Positions 29,658 through 42,277 of a DNA stretch of 57,399 nucleotides are shown one piece after another. Each line of letters starts with the position of its first letter. Within the stretch, counting starts at the first letter, position 1. A program made the translations under genes and the position numbers. The DNA lies in assembly GCF_000003605.2 (NCBI RefSeq), contig NW_003126887.1:110084-167482 (forward strand), in the 5' to 3' direction. Source of the DNA: Saccoglossus kowalevskii. Taxonomy: Eukaryota > Hemichordata > Enteropneusta > Harrimaniidae. Under the pieces are notes generated by a model. It saw nothing but the letters and a program-made list of their open reading frames with translations, was not told the origin of the DNA and searched no databases.

Positions 29658-29682
29658 CATGGAGGTAAAAGTTACCTCCATG
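29658..29682. repeat. Short inverted repeat
   Basis: CATGGAGGTAA and TTACCTCCATG separated by three bases. It sits between a LINE relic and a short CTTAC repeat. Confidence 0.7.
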
Positions 29683-30615
29683 GTTTCGTCTTGCTCTTCA
29701 CTGAGAAAGTGGTACAGCATGAAGTAACATTTATAGGCGTATCTTACCTTACCTTACCTTTACGCAATCATTTGGCCCAATATTATAAACATTTTTTAAT
29801 GCCCACAATCTCCCAGTTAATTTGGGGCATTTTTGTGAGACATCAGAGAACATCGTGTTATCATGGGCTTGTCGGGAAGCAGGAAGGAACAAATTACGAT
29901 TACAGTTTAAATACAAATTAAAAAAACAAAAACAATAATTTGTTAAAAACGATTTCCAATGCGATTTGACATCGAATTCCGATTCAAATAGTATATGCAT
30001 ATGCATAGGCTGAGTATGTACACGATAGATGGCTCAGACCGTCACTACTAGTCTGAGTAAATGTGTAATACCACATCGTTGTTTGTACAACCAAGCGAGT
30101 GGAACAACAATCTACAAAACAAAGAAGGAGTTAACGAAGTTTGTTCTGTATAAACAAACACTGTATTTAAATAGCCTCATTAGGCGTAACCTCGCAGTCA
30201 TAGTCGGCAGAATGAAGAATATATAGGCTAGGCTGGCCCGCCGGCGTATTACCGTATACCCTAGAGGAGGGCTCAGACCGCTAAAAGTGGTTTGAGGGAA
30301 GAATGATAATTACCTGAGGCACATAACAACAGAACTCCACTGTGCTGTACGATATCTATTACATAATGAAAACAGATAATTGGATTATCTCGGGAAAACA
30401 AAGAGTCGTTGTGAAATGTGTTTACATCCATGCTTAAAGGAAGCCAGCTTTGTCTCCCGATTTTGATGACGAGTGACCTAATTTTTCATTTTTTTAAACA
30501 ATTCTGAGCCATTGCATAATTGCATATGCCTCTTCGCCAAGGTCTAAGATATCACGATATGATCCAAAGTAAACCACCAAAGTTACAAGGACTGCTCAAC
30601 GGAAAACATATTTCG

Positions 30616-30635
30616 AAAAAAAAAAAAAAAAAAAA
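30616..30635. repeat. Poly(A) run, 20 bases
   Basis: A20 on the plus strand. No retroelement body is recognisable upstream, so I do not call it an insertion tail. Confidence 0.85.
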
Positions 30636-32855
30636 GACGTGTGAGTGAACCAATTAGCTTTATGCGTCCATATATTTTTTGCGCACAGCGGAATGTACGA
30701 ATCGCAGGTCGCCACGCAGACGTCATTCTTCATGTGATCATCACCACGTGATTGAGTATTTGCGTTTAGTACTATTTTTTCCCTTGTGAATGATAAAGAA
30801 CAATGAACAAGTAATGTATGTTTTATCCGGACGAATGGTCACAGAGCATTTCACCTCCACATCGCATAGTGTTGTGGTTAAATTAAAGCGATCACAGTCT
30901 AATAAGTTCAGTTTACTGGGTTTTGGTGCCAGTCTCTATTTTCGCTCATACGTGAAATATGCTAAATTAAATCAACATCGACATATTTCATTGGAAAATT
31001 TAAAATTTAAAACATAGTGAATATGCTCAAAATAGTAAAATAATTACCATGACCAATTAAAAACATGATTAAACTTTATTTAAGCGCAGTCGGCTTAACA
31101 AATGGGGTGACAAATTTATTGCAGTATTTTTTTAATAGCATACAGCAACACTATTTTGAAAAAGTCAAGAAATCTCGATCATCAGTTTTAATGGTAACCA
31201 ACTACCTTAGTGCCCAGCCATAAATGGTAGCGCCTATGCAGTGTGCGTCTCCCGTGGCGCACTGTATTAAACAACGAATCTCGGGCCTAAAATTTAGAAA
31301 ACAACACGCATCGTGAATGTCGTTTTTGTTAACGGGTCTGACGTTTCAAAGGTTCAGTCATTAGTGACGTACACCTAAGACACCGTCCATCGTTTAACAT
31401 ATCCTAATGCATGTCAACTGTCTCGCGTTTTCACGCGTGATTTGAATAAAATAATGTTTGCATAAATCAATTTATTTACACATTCCACCTAAGTCACCCC
31501 GCAACACACATACTAGTACGTGAACTAGCAGACAAGTCTGATATACAACAAATAAAGTACATATTTATCAACTGGCAAATCCGATTTTCCGAGGTCGTAC
31601 ACCGTTGACATGCATGGCATTCATTTTCAGTAGTGTGCATGTATATAGTCTTGAGCGGTTCTTTTCCTCAGTCCTAGCTAGTTGGCGCCAGCTCATCCAA
31701 CGCATTAGGATTATGAACGCAATCAGGTCTCGTTTTCGCCTTCATTATGTACAAGTGTACGCGTCGACAATACACGCGACTAATGCACGGTACTACATGT
31801 AGTAGTAGGCGGGGATATAAAAGGAAAATTGAACCCTCAAAGCTTTCGGTCAAATGTTGGAGACAAAAACAGGATTCTGTGTCTGCATTATTGATTTCGT
31901 TTCATCATGTATTCGCGGTGTGTTTTTGTAACACTACACGGCATGTACACCCCTTATCTACGTGTCACCAATGGAGGTCGCATACGTGGACGTGGAGTCA
32001 CGCGCCGACCACACCAATCTCAGTGTAAACGATCACGGCTGCTGGGACGACTCTTATTAATTTTAAGATTAATTAAACGATTTCTTCGCCTTTGTACAAC
32101 TGTCGTTGTCTGAAACAACAATTATGATATAATAGTAGCATCGCACTGTTAGGGAATTTATTCATTACACCAAAATATAAATGAAACGAACCAAGTAACT
32201 ATCATGACTACGCTAGATAATCGTTTTGAAGCTTATACCACAGTTATATCATAATACATAAATACTGCGGAATAAAATATGAAATACTGATGTGTTGCCA
32301 TGACAATTACTTGTATCACATTTATCATGCAAAATTCATGTGACGAAGCCATGTGATCTTTTTAATACCACGAGCATAAGGCGTTTATCGAAGTATGACG
32401 TACGATTATTGGTACGATTCTTTTTTTTTGTATTCGCCGCGTTTTAAATCACAGCAAGAAACTACTCCCCCTGAGCCAACACGATCAATCATACGCGTGC
32501 AGTGGTGCTCTTGGATCACTAGTAAAAAGTTACCGAAGGTATACGAAGCATCCAGGTTTCAATAAATTATGTTTCAAAATAGACAAGAGGACTCTTTGAG
32601 ATTTTCGGGAATCGTATTTCATATTTTGTTGTGCTCATATATTTTTTGTTGTTCAAGAGGTGTGTTTCGCTGACTAGATGCACTGATTAAATTTACGTTG
32701 TTTTTACTAGAGTTAGTCATTTTTATTTGCCATGAAACCTTAATTGCTGACGACAGAAATACACGAAATCCGAATTATGTCAATGCAAAGGCTTGGACTT
32801 ACACGGGATTAACGTTCTAGCAATGTGTCAATGGCAACGGGGTATTTTAGTTTAA

Positions 32856-32980
32856 AGGGTGGCAGTCGTCGTGCCGCGCCCTGTTCGATATGGGACTCAT
32901 TGCGACGTATACAACACGAGTAAAATACATTGTTTATTTACATGAAATTCGAACACGCGCTGCACGACGACTACCGCGCT
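32856..32980. mobile_element. TTAA-flanked MITE, family 1 (best copy)
   Basis: The element is 125 bp with TTAA on both sides (32852-32855 and 32981-32984). The inverted ends read AGGGTGGCAGTCGTCGTGC and AGCGCGGTAGTCGTCGTGC, followed by GTTCGA on each side. TTAA target duplication is typical of piggyBac-type transposition. No coding capacity. Confidence 0.75.
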
Positions 32981-33123
32981 TTAACGCTTTCGCAACAATC
33001 GATATTATGATTTGTAACATATTGTTGCAGTGAAATGTAATTTTAATTGTGTTTGTAGTAATATTGTTGCAAGTTATTGAGTGGTTGGTAGTAGTTGAAT
33101 GAAGAATAGGGCATTTCATTCAC

Positions 33124-33440
33124 TGCAGTGACGATAACCGAAACAAATAAAATAGCGAAACACAACTTGGAAATGCAACAATCGAAACAGTCAATGCAGT
33201 TATGGTAACCGAAAAATAATGAAATAACGAAATACAAGATACAAAAAATGAGATAATATCTAATGCAGCGATGGTCACCGGCAAAAAATCAAATGGCGAA
33301 AAATAAGATACAAAAACGAAATAACATACAATGCAGTTATGATAACCGGAACAAATAATTTAAAAGTAGAAAAATGTGAGATGTAACAAATGAAACATCC
33401 AATGCAGTCATGGTGGCGGACACAAATAAAATAACATCCA
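33124..33440. repeat. Minisatellite, about 70-bp unit, 4.5 copies
   Basis: Units begin at 33124, 33195, 33264, 33332 and 33403 (spacing 68-71). Each starts TGCAG(T/C)(T/G)ATGG-like, then a (G/C)TAACCG(A/G) block, an A-rich stretch and CATCCAA or its variant. Units are degenerate, so the array is old. It starts 140 bp after a family-1 MITE. Confidence 0.75.
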
Positions 33441-34245
33441 ATGTATTGATAAATACTGTCCAGTCACAAGTCCAGATTTGGACTATTATATATGATCGAT
33501 ATATATGTGTTAGCACGTTTTGGTCAAAAACATGATTTTCAGCATGTTTCTTTCGTAACTGATATACCGCTAGGACAGACGGGACGAGGGACCTATGATA
33601 AGCTGATAAATGATCTCCATTAAATACAATCCCCCGACCTCGCCGATGGCAATAGGATTACACCAGATCGACACACCAATGGATAAAGCATCCTATTTTA
33701 ATTGGAACTACATTGTATAAAATGAACACACGAGACAAAAAAGCGGGCATTCATATCGTCATGAAAGCAACGGTAAACAGACATTGAAGATACGTTATGA
33801 AAAACGCTTTACTTTCAACCCGCTCGGGATGAACATTCAATGATTGAAGGATTAAAACAAATTTTGTAAAAACAGATCGTGCAATACACGTCCGAGTCCT
33901 TGCGTGTACTTTTTGAACTCAGTCTCAGTGGCACTTGACAGAAAATTAACACACAATTTTGACGAACGCGATTTGGCTATATAAATGACATATCATAATC
34001 GCTCTTTTTGCCAGGTGACACCTCATTATTCGTTTGTCTTTTGTCCCCTCATTTTTTTTTATGAAACGAGATGTGTATAGTACAGTGGCAGCTGTGATTA
34101 TATTTAGCTAGCGGACTCAGAAGGTATTTCATTTATATTTGAGTTTTGAAAAACCTTAGTCGCTCTTCAAAAAGTCATTGCAGTTTACTGTATTCAGTTA
34201 CAATTTGCGTTTTTTTTAAAGGAAATGAAATGTGACTGTGACTTT

Positions 34246-34310
34246 GCGTAACGTAACATTACATTACACCACACTCTGTCACGTTGTGTTACGTTACAAT
34301 ACGTTACATT
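34246..34310. repeat. Degenerate (TTACG/TTACA) pentanucleotide tract
   Basis: Repeated GTTACGTTACA-type units interspersed with CATTACATTAC. Confidence 0.7.
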
Positions 34311-36070
34311 AGGTATACATTATAATATCATATGTAAAGGTAATACATTTCTGATTCAGACGAAGTTACGTTTGGTGATAGTGTTCGGTGTTAAATTAAC
34401 TGAAAGCCACGCTATTCGCATACGATTGTTTTCTGTTTCGATTGATTTCGTATCTGTAACTGAAAATTTATAGACGCCAACAAAAATCTGTTTTCAATAA
34501 ATTAAATTCTTTTAAATTTTGTTTCCGTTAAATATTGTTGTTACAGTACCGTGCTGTGATTTGTTCAGTTATGAGATTTGTTTAAAAATTTTAATTCCTC
34601 TCAGGGAATTGTATAGTATGTTTTAATAAAATTAAATTTCACCCTACTACTCCATGAATCGGATATTAAAAAGGATAAAGTTCAAAGGTTATTTCACATT
34701 ATTTTCTTGATATATTAAATATAAAAAGGCCGCGTGGGAAAACAGTGCATCTATCGGTGGCGCAGATAAAATGTTGGCGCACCGTGACTGAATCGCTTAT
34801 ATCATTCTAGCACAGTTAAAGCATGGTCGCTAAAGGGCAAATGGTCCTTGATGCATCCCGTAAAGAAGCCGAATCATTATCCCGTACTATAGGAAGAAAC
34901 CGATATGGATGAAATGAAAATTCGTTGGACGAAATCTATTCAAAGAAACTAGTACAATCAATGAAAAGCGTAAAAAAAAAAATACCATTCAACTGTGCGA
35001 GGACTCGGAGAGAGCACATCTCAGACAGTGTAAGTCTAGCCATTCGTTGTCATGGCAACAGTGAAGGTAATTCTCGTGGGTTCGTTGGTTACACAACGCT
35101 ATGACAATTACCGCTTGCAGCGCACGACGACGCTAAGAAATTAGAGCGTATTTATCGCACCTCGGTAGCAAAATCAATACGACGGCAGTTAACGTGGTGT
35201 TTGAACGCGCTCATCAATCATCGACAGTCACGTGACGCAATTGATCTTCGCTGACAGGTATACGCTGTGGAAAACATTCACTGTTCCGTATGATAACTTG
35301 AATATTTAGGGGAATAATAAATTATGTCCGTTGATATTTACAGAAATACATTACACACGTAATATACTGTAAATACATGGATCGTGTCTCAGGGACGGTG
35401 TCGTTTGACTGGTTGTAGCCGTACCACCGCGTTTAAAATAACGAATACTTAAACCGTTGTACTACTTTTCAGAACTGGCCGCAAATATCTCTTGCTTTGC
35501 TTGACTAACTCATTCAATCTAGCAAGCAATTATATCGAGAACAGTTCTTGAGGCCTAAATCCTAAATTGCAAACTAGCAAATGCGTCTCTGACTCGTACA
35601 AATTCTCCATTCTTTATGGACTTTACTATTATTATATTATACATATACATATATTATAAATAAAATATATTCCGCTTTGACGGACTGCCACTGCCATGAG
35701 TATGACGTATGTTACTACATATTGTGTGTATCAATGAACTTGTCATATGTCATTTTGTCCCAAATAATTCTAAAATAAATGTACAACATCATAAACATTT
35801 TCAAACCGACTAAAATGAAGCTATCGCCGTTCTAGTGAGAACGTATCGTTTGAAAAAAAAAAAAACAGGTAACTACTCGTATATATGATATATATTGTCA
35901 TCGCCACACAGTGGAGCGAATGGTGAAGAATCTCGTCAGTGCTGGAGAATATACTAACATATTCATAGAAAAGTGAATATTTAGTTCTCCAAATATGGCG
36001 TCGCTCGACTCAGTGAAACCGTGCATTCAATTACGGTTCCTATATAATGTTATCTCGGTTTTACTGGTTA

Positions 36071-36084
36071 GGGGGGGGGGGGGG
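36071..36084. repeat. Poly(G) run, 14 bases
   Basis: Uninterrupted G14 in AT-rich DNA. Confidence 0.9.
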
Positions 36085-37607
36085 TGAAACTAACAATAGA
36101 TGGTAAAGGAAACGTGCGTGCGTAAGAGTTACCATAAAATAAATTTTAAAGATGGAAGACCATTATAATAGCGGCCTTGCATCATCCGGGAAATAGAAAT
36201 AAACCCGTATAAAAATAGTGCATGCATATTATTTTTATGACGCAATTCGTAGTTTACAGTTACAGCAAAAATTATCGGGCAAAAGCGTAACAGTATATTT
36301 TTGAGAGAACATTATACATATACAAAGTATGCAATCGATGTACAGGATATATTTTGTTCAATCAAACTACAATCGGTTGATGTTCGCCCAGACATGTCAT
36401 GCATTATACTCAATATGTTGTACATTATACAACAGTCTGTTATTTTTTCCCCCGAACAATTACCGCTATTGGGGGGTTGCTTTACTCTAAGCCGATACGA
36501 ACTGTTCGTTGTGTACAGTGATTGCCGGAACTCGACTTAATTGTAGAATGTTTTAGAACTCTGTGGACATACCCAGAACATGACGTAATTACGAGTCATT
36601 TTGTAAATTGCACTTATAGCCGACCGGCATTCATGGCTTTTGATAACACTACTTTGGAATGCAGAACGCGTGCCATTACAAGTATAGCTCTATGTTTTAT
36701 TATTGGCAGGGAATAGGCTATTTTGGAAGTCTATTGTTCAAATCTCATTTGGGGGGATTGCTCCTACTCCATCACTGTCGACCGCTGGCACTCTGGGCGT
36801 AAATAACAAGTCAAACAAGAATGGCTACGGCTTTGTGAAAGTCTGCGCAGAGAAACCAGTTCCGGCTCCATCTATCGAGTAATTAACATTAGACTGATGG
36901 CATGCACAGTCACACGTAAATATCACGCACATCAAATGTCACGTCTGCAATATGGATGCACAAACATTGTGATATTCTCCGATCGTTGTGAACAAGGAGT
37001 CGCTTAATTGGTCCATTTGGGTGGGTGTTGAGTAAAGGATCCAATCAAACGAGTCGACGTTGAACGAATGAATCGACATCGCTGGGTAAGCTCCAGAAAA
37101 GACGACACCCGACAGCTTTCTTTGTTAATGGTGTCATACTACAATAAATATGGAATCGGAATATCCCGTGCAGGCACCCACGACATGATACAGTGAATAA
37201 TATTTATTGCCGGCGACTTTCTTTAGAATGTCACAGACAACATCTATATAGCTACGGTTCCAGCGTTTATCGATTTCAATGTAATTCCGGTTCCTTCATC
37301 AAATGACAGATTTGAAAGATAATTAAATTCTGTATCAATTTCGCTAGGTTTATTTCGTTTAATCAAGGAATTATTCTCAGTTTTAGTAGTCTCTGTTGTG
37401 TGGATTATTTTTTCTAATTAGGATACTCGTACAAGACGGCCACCGATGTTGATTCCTTTGAAATTCATCTAATAATTTTGAGGCAAGCATTTTGTCATAT
37501 ATTTGGGATATTTACACAGATATAAACTAAACCGACCATATAACCACGTAAAAACGGTCAAGAACGATTAACGTGCCGGAAAACCGTACTTGTCAGCGTA
37601 TATTTGA

Positions 37608-37841
37608 CTGAGAACGCGGCACCGCGGAAAAGCCAAAGGTGATAGACCTCTACTAAGAAGAATGATTAATTTTAAAATACGAGGTACGTTATGTGCACCA
37701 AAGAAGAAAAAAACGATTCGATTAAAACAGACAACAAGAGATGGACGAGCTGTCTTAGAACGAGGCGATATAATCAATGCCATGCTCAATGCTTTAAACG
37801 CTGAGGACACGTACGTGTATAAAAGCCCAGTAGGAATTTAG
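37608..37841 (+). CDS. Small basic ORF, unrecognised
   Basis: The frame is open for 77 codons and has an internal ATG at 37662 giving 59 residues. The N-terminal part is very basic (RHRGKAKGDRPLLRRM, then KKKKTIRLKQTTRDGR). The C-terminal part is amphipathic (LERGDIINAMLNALNAED). This bipartite composition is unusual for a chance ORF in AT-rich DNA. No family is recognised and no clear promoter or splice context is seen. An 80-codon minus-strand frame covers the same bases and is the alternative. Confidence 0.2.
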   Translation: MRTRHRGKAKGDRPLLRRMINFKIRGTLCAPKKKKTIRLKQTTRDGRAVLERGDIINAMLNALNAEDTYVYKSPVGI

Positions 37842-38118
37842 TCACGTGACCTGTTAATATATTACAGCGTTCGGTGCCGACTGTATAGCTGTAGTCTGTC
37901 GGGCTTCATTAGATATCCAATCTAGGGTACATTTGAAAAAGGCATTGTAACGCGTTTATCCTGCCAGCACGGCGACTCAAGTCAGGTAAATATCACTGTC
38001 CTAACAGTCTTCTTTTCAATGTCGTTTTTTCTTTGTTTTTCCCGTGCTGCAAAGGAGTAAATCGAGTTGCCGATTTAGGGGCTCTTCGTGCTTGACTGCC
38101 GCGTACTCGCATTCAATC

Positions 38119-38127
38119 CAAGATGGC
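38119..38127 (+). promoter_or_regulatory. Candidate promoter element for copy B (YY1/TISU-like CAAGATGGC)
   Basis: A plus-strand CAAGATGGC lies 4.15 kb upstream of copy B's first coding exon, in the same relative position and orientation as the element upstream of copy A. Its ATG would give a 12-codon uORF. The nearest good donor after it is GTAAGT near 38555. The surrounding 37.5-38.5 kb is richer in CpG than most of the window. The element is short, so chance occurrence is possible. Confidence 0.25.
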
Positions 38128-41100
38128 TTCCACGGTCTGCTCGCACTGCGACTCTAACTGATAGGCACTTAAAATCGATCAAATTAGGGCATTATTTTAC
38201 GTAGCGCAGCCATTGTTTTTATTGTTTTTGTAGCGTGTGATCTGTAGTTCCCATTTGTGACGTGTTTTTGGAGTGGTATCCGCCATGTAGGGAGAAATTT
38301 GACAGAAAGTACGGCATACGTAGCAAGTAAAAGGTCATCGAAATGGAGTTGTCGTTTTCATTGTGCACACGGAGGCGCCCTGACAGCTCATAAACGGTTC
38401 AGACTGTCAACGTTTCTAGCTCCGTTTCAAGTGGGAATACGAGATAGTGATTTACCAAGCGTACCAAGAAAAAGCGCAGACTCTACACTATCCTTCCATC
38501 ATAACGTTTCCAGTCGTTTAATTCAAGTTTTTTAACATTAAAATAAAACGTTCATGTAAGTTAGGTGAGAAGCCCGTTATTCGAAAAGTGAATGCTTTAT
38601 ACCGAAATGTTGTCGTTTATTTAGAGCAAACATTTTTATAATGTCGTGAATTTTATTTATCAGCTGTGGAGCGAATATATCATTGTATCATTTTGCGCCA
38701 ATTTCGGAGTATTTAGGGATACGGTTATTTTTTTATGTACTTGAAATGGAAACCGACTTTTATGTCTTGATTGATTTCAGACTTCATTTGACTCCGTCAG
38801 TTCTGGTCTGATTCTCCTACCACGTCGACACACGTAACACGCGCTGCTTATGTATTGTACATAAGAGTACATAGTTCGAATTATGGATTTGTATTAGATA
38901 AATATATATATACATATATAATACATTTCTTAAAGAAAACCATTTTTTCCCGGGCGCTAGTCGGGTGAAGTGCATCTAAATCAATGAGGCGGGTATTTGG
39001 CCGGCGATGTACGTAAGTACGGACTATCGAAAACACGGCTTATGAAACCCATATGTGAACGAAATTCGTTCATTTTAGTTTTTTTCACTCAAACATAAGC
39101 ATTTCATCACTACGTCGTATTATCGACTATCTCGCGTGTTGCGAAAACGTGTGGGTTGTCGACAACTCAGCGACCAAAGAAACCATGAATACTGGTTCGC
39201 TATAAATAACTGCTTACGTCTAACTTATATGCTTGTCATACGTGCTTTCCTGGTGTTCGAAGCAGCCTAGCTAGGCAGATGCTGAAATAGCGCCCGGGGT
39301 TACTCGCTAACTTCGTTGTTTGAAATCTGAAACAAATTTAAACGGAGTCCGTGTATCGACGACTATTAGTGCCAACGTCTCATCGTTAAACGTCTCAATT
39401 GCGAATGTGCCGTATATATCGGACGACCATGACACAAATGTTGGCTGTTTTTCAGGTCTTAGAATCCGGGTGTAGCCATACCGTTTTTAAAGCTGGATAG
39501 TAGTATCACACAGCGTGTAACCGCGTGATTTCCGCGTTGCCATCGCTCTTGGATAGTATTCAACGGCTTATCACACCGGAGTTCACGTGTATGTAATTCA
39601 TGATTTGCCAAGTGCCTCTGAGCGGCTACATCCTGGAACGAATTCGATGTGATTTGTAGACTTGTGGTGATTGAGTTTTGTTGTAAATGGTAACTCCGGT
39701 AACATAGTAACCCGCCAAGACCACCCATCTCCAGCGAGCACGACGCTTTATATATAATTACTGGTCTGTTCACATTCGTCGACGTTGAACAACACCAACA
39801 ATGTGTTTTAGGGACTAAAATAGTCGTGCGATGGCCGATGTTTTGAGTAATTACGCTGCAAGTTAAAATAACCCGGTGAGTTGACAATTCACGACGATTG
39901 TGCGGCCTGGACGATTTATTGTCAAGGTAATGCCACGTTGGGTACCTTGTCTCTGTTTCCTTCCAGTTCGTTTTGCAATGACAATGTGCTTCCTGTTAAC
40001 CGCCTCCGTTGGTTAGTTAATAGGGGAAAGTTTTCAGTCACCGCAGCGGTTCGGGTCTGACGACACAGAACGGAACTTATATAAGAACTGAAATAATACT
40101 AAAGTTCGCGCACACATGTTAATGCGTATCTGGTAAACCTTTCCACGGTTTAAACGGTGTTTATAGTTTTTTGTCAGCGAAACCGTGACGTAAATCAATA
40201 TTCGCGTACGTGATATATGTTTCGTTGGTAAGCCGATAGTCGTACTTGCATCATTCCAGGAGCGAGTTATAAATATTAAAGGGCGGTGGTCAGCGCGCAG
40301 CGCTTGTTCAAATTTCAAATAAATAAACAATGTATTTTACACGCGTTGTATACGTCGCTATGAGTCCCACATCGAACAGGACGTGACTGACGACTGCCGC
40401 CTTTTAAGTTCCGCAAACGCCTTAGTTTTCAAACGGAATCTAGAAACGCATCAATTCGGGGCAGTGATGATATCCGTAACCACTGTACATAGGTACCTTT
40501 ATTTGTACATTTGAAATGACCCGTCACTACATTCACTAATACAAGAACCTGTCTTTATAACTGTGTGTTATCCTTGCTTGAAATCGACTCGCCAATCGAT
40601 TTTGTCAGTGCCGCCTATGTGTTTCACTTCTCTAAAGCGCCCATACACTATTTTTTCAGAGAATTATATTTCACACCACAGGCACAAGTAACGACTTATA
40701 TAAAATCTAACTGTAATGCACACTCGCCCTCGTTCTATGTAGCGAAGTATTGTATATTACATGTATACTAATGACCGAAATATTAGTCGCAATTCGTCTC
40801 AGATGAGATCCGACTCGCATATGGTTCAAGCCGTGGACGACTCGGACAACAGGTTAGAAATACACTAATATTGGCGGGATCTATATGTACCCGATTCGAG
40901 TATATTTTAAATATACACAAGTCAACGGGTCGTATTGTTTGATATATCTGGCTATGAAAACATTTTTTTATTTAGTAGTTAGCGTGTTTATCTAAATCTG
41001 ATTAAAATAATAGACTATACTAAACGTAGGCACAATACGCTATCAACAGCTGTAGTAGTTATTCACGCGTATTTACTAAACAGCTCGTTATGTGACACAA

Positions 41101-42277
41101 CTACATCGCCATTATGACAGCAAGAAGACGGAATAGAGCGTCCAGTAAAAATGTAGTATATTAATTTAATTGGTATTTAGACGCAGTCATTCGTTTTGAT
41201 AGCATAACGGTGTACGGTGGAATTCACATAAAACGATATTTGGGTCTTGTTTCTTGGGTTATTGTACTCACTGTGACCGCTAGGTGAACTCTCAGGCAAT
41301 TATATTTAGCTCCGAGGTGAACTTGAAATTCTCCAGTCTGTTGGAAGTTTTCAGTCAAGGTAGTCGAGCTATTTAAAAGCATTATCTGGCGTGACATCGG
41401 TAGCGATGACACGGCTTGCTGTGCCCTTCCGTATGAGCGTGATATAATCGGGGAGGGGGACTGTATGTACGGCACACATATTCGACCGGACCTGGTAGGC
41501 GTCCCGACAGCAACATTAACACTCGGGAGTTGATGCCTGGCATAAACAAACCGTAAAATGTCGGTGCCAATTTAGCTCACAGACTGAAAAACACAAAATC
41601 GAAACTCTTCTTCAATGCCTACTTGTATTTATTATTCTAGATTGAATATAATCATATTGAAAGAATGCAGTACTAAACATTTGTATTTATTTATTTTAAT
41701 GATTTTCGACACGATCGAACATTTCAACTATGTTTCATCGCCATGTACTGGTATTCATTTGTTTTATTGTGTTGTCTTATTGATTGGTTGATTAAGAATT
41801 TCGCTCACGTGGTCAATTAGCAATGTTTGTCTGAGCAGGAACTGTGGTCTGAATCACATTTTCAATTCGCTTGCCAATTATCCGTATCCCGTAGTGTTAA
41901 ATTCAAATGACTACACATGGGACCATTAGAACCCACGGGGAACGCCAGTGCATTTGAATAACAGCACAACTTAAAACACTTAGTGGTGAATGATGAAACG
42001 AGCTTGATATCAGTTAGCCATCGCATCTGATATATGTCGATTTATTTGAGTTCGCAATAGTTGCGCGGGCGGTGACTGACTAAAGGCTGTTCGTCTAGTA
42101 CCAGGAATCGGTTTTCTAATTTGCAAAGTGATTTTACCACACCTGGTATCTGACACGAATAGTAATGATGAAATTTAATTCATACAAAACCACATGATGA
42201 ATAATTAAACTTGCAAATATGTTTCTTTTTACAAAACTCATAGTCTCGTTTTTTTGTGTTACTATCTCCGTTGCAGA
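38128..42277. other. Upstream region or 5' intron of copy B
   Basis: Somewhat richer in CpG up to about 40.4 kb, with a family-1 MITE at 40280. If the element at 38119 is the promoter, most of this is copy B's first intron, ending at the TTGCAG acceptor at 42276. Confidence 0.45.
40280..40403. mobile_element. TTAA-flanked MITE, family 1
   Basis: This 124-bp copy lies in the opposite orientation to the one at 32856. It shares the internal CGTATACAACGCG and ACATTGTTTAT segments and GTGGGACTCAT. TTAA flanks both ends (40276-40279 and 40404-40407). Confidence 0.7.

Larger units (their letters stand above)
27584..32851. other. Intergenic with LINE relic, no host gene seen
   Basis: Contains the LINE fragment at 29186, the short palindrome at 29658 and the A20 run. 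An Arg-rich 68-codon plus frame at 31907-32113 is unexplained but has no supporting context. Confidence 0.5.
33441..37607. other. Intergenic, no gene seen
   Basis: Holds the pentanucleotide tract, the G14 run and otherwise unremarkable AT-rich sequence. Confidence 0.5.

Noticed and set aside
31907-32113. Arg-rich 68-codon plus frame
   Set aside because: Striking composition but overlapped by other frames, no splice or promoter context, no recognised family.
39459-39887. 142-codon minus-strand open frame
   Set aside because: Longest non-LINE frame between the genes, but about one frame this long is expected by chance in this much sequence on six frames; no domain, splice context or natural composition.
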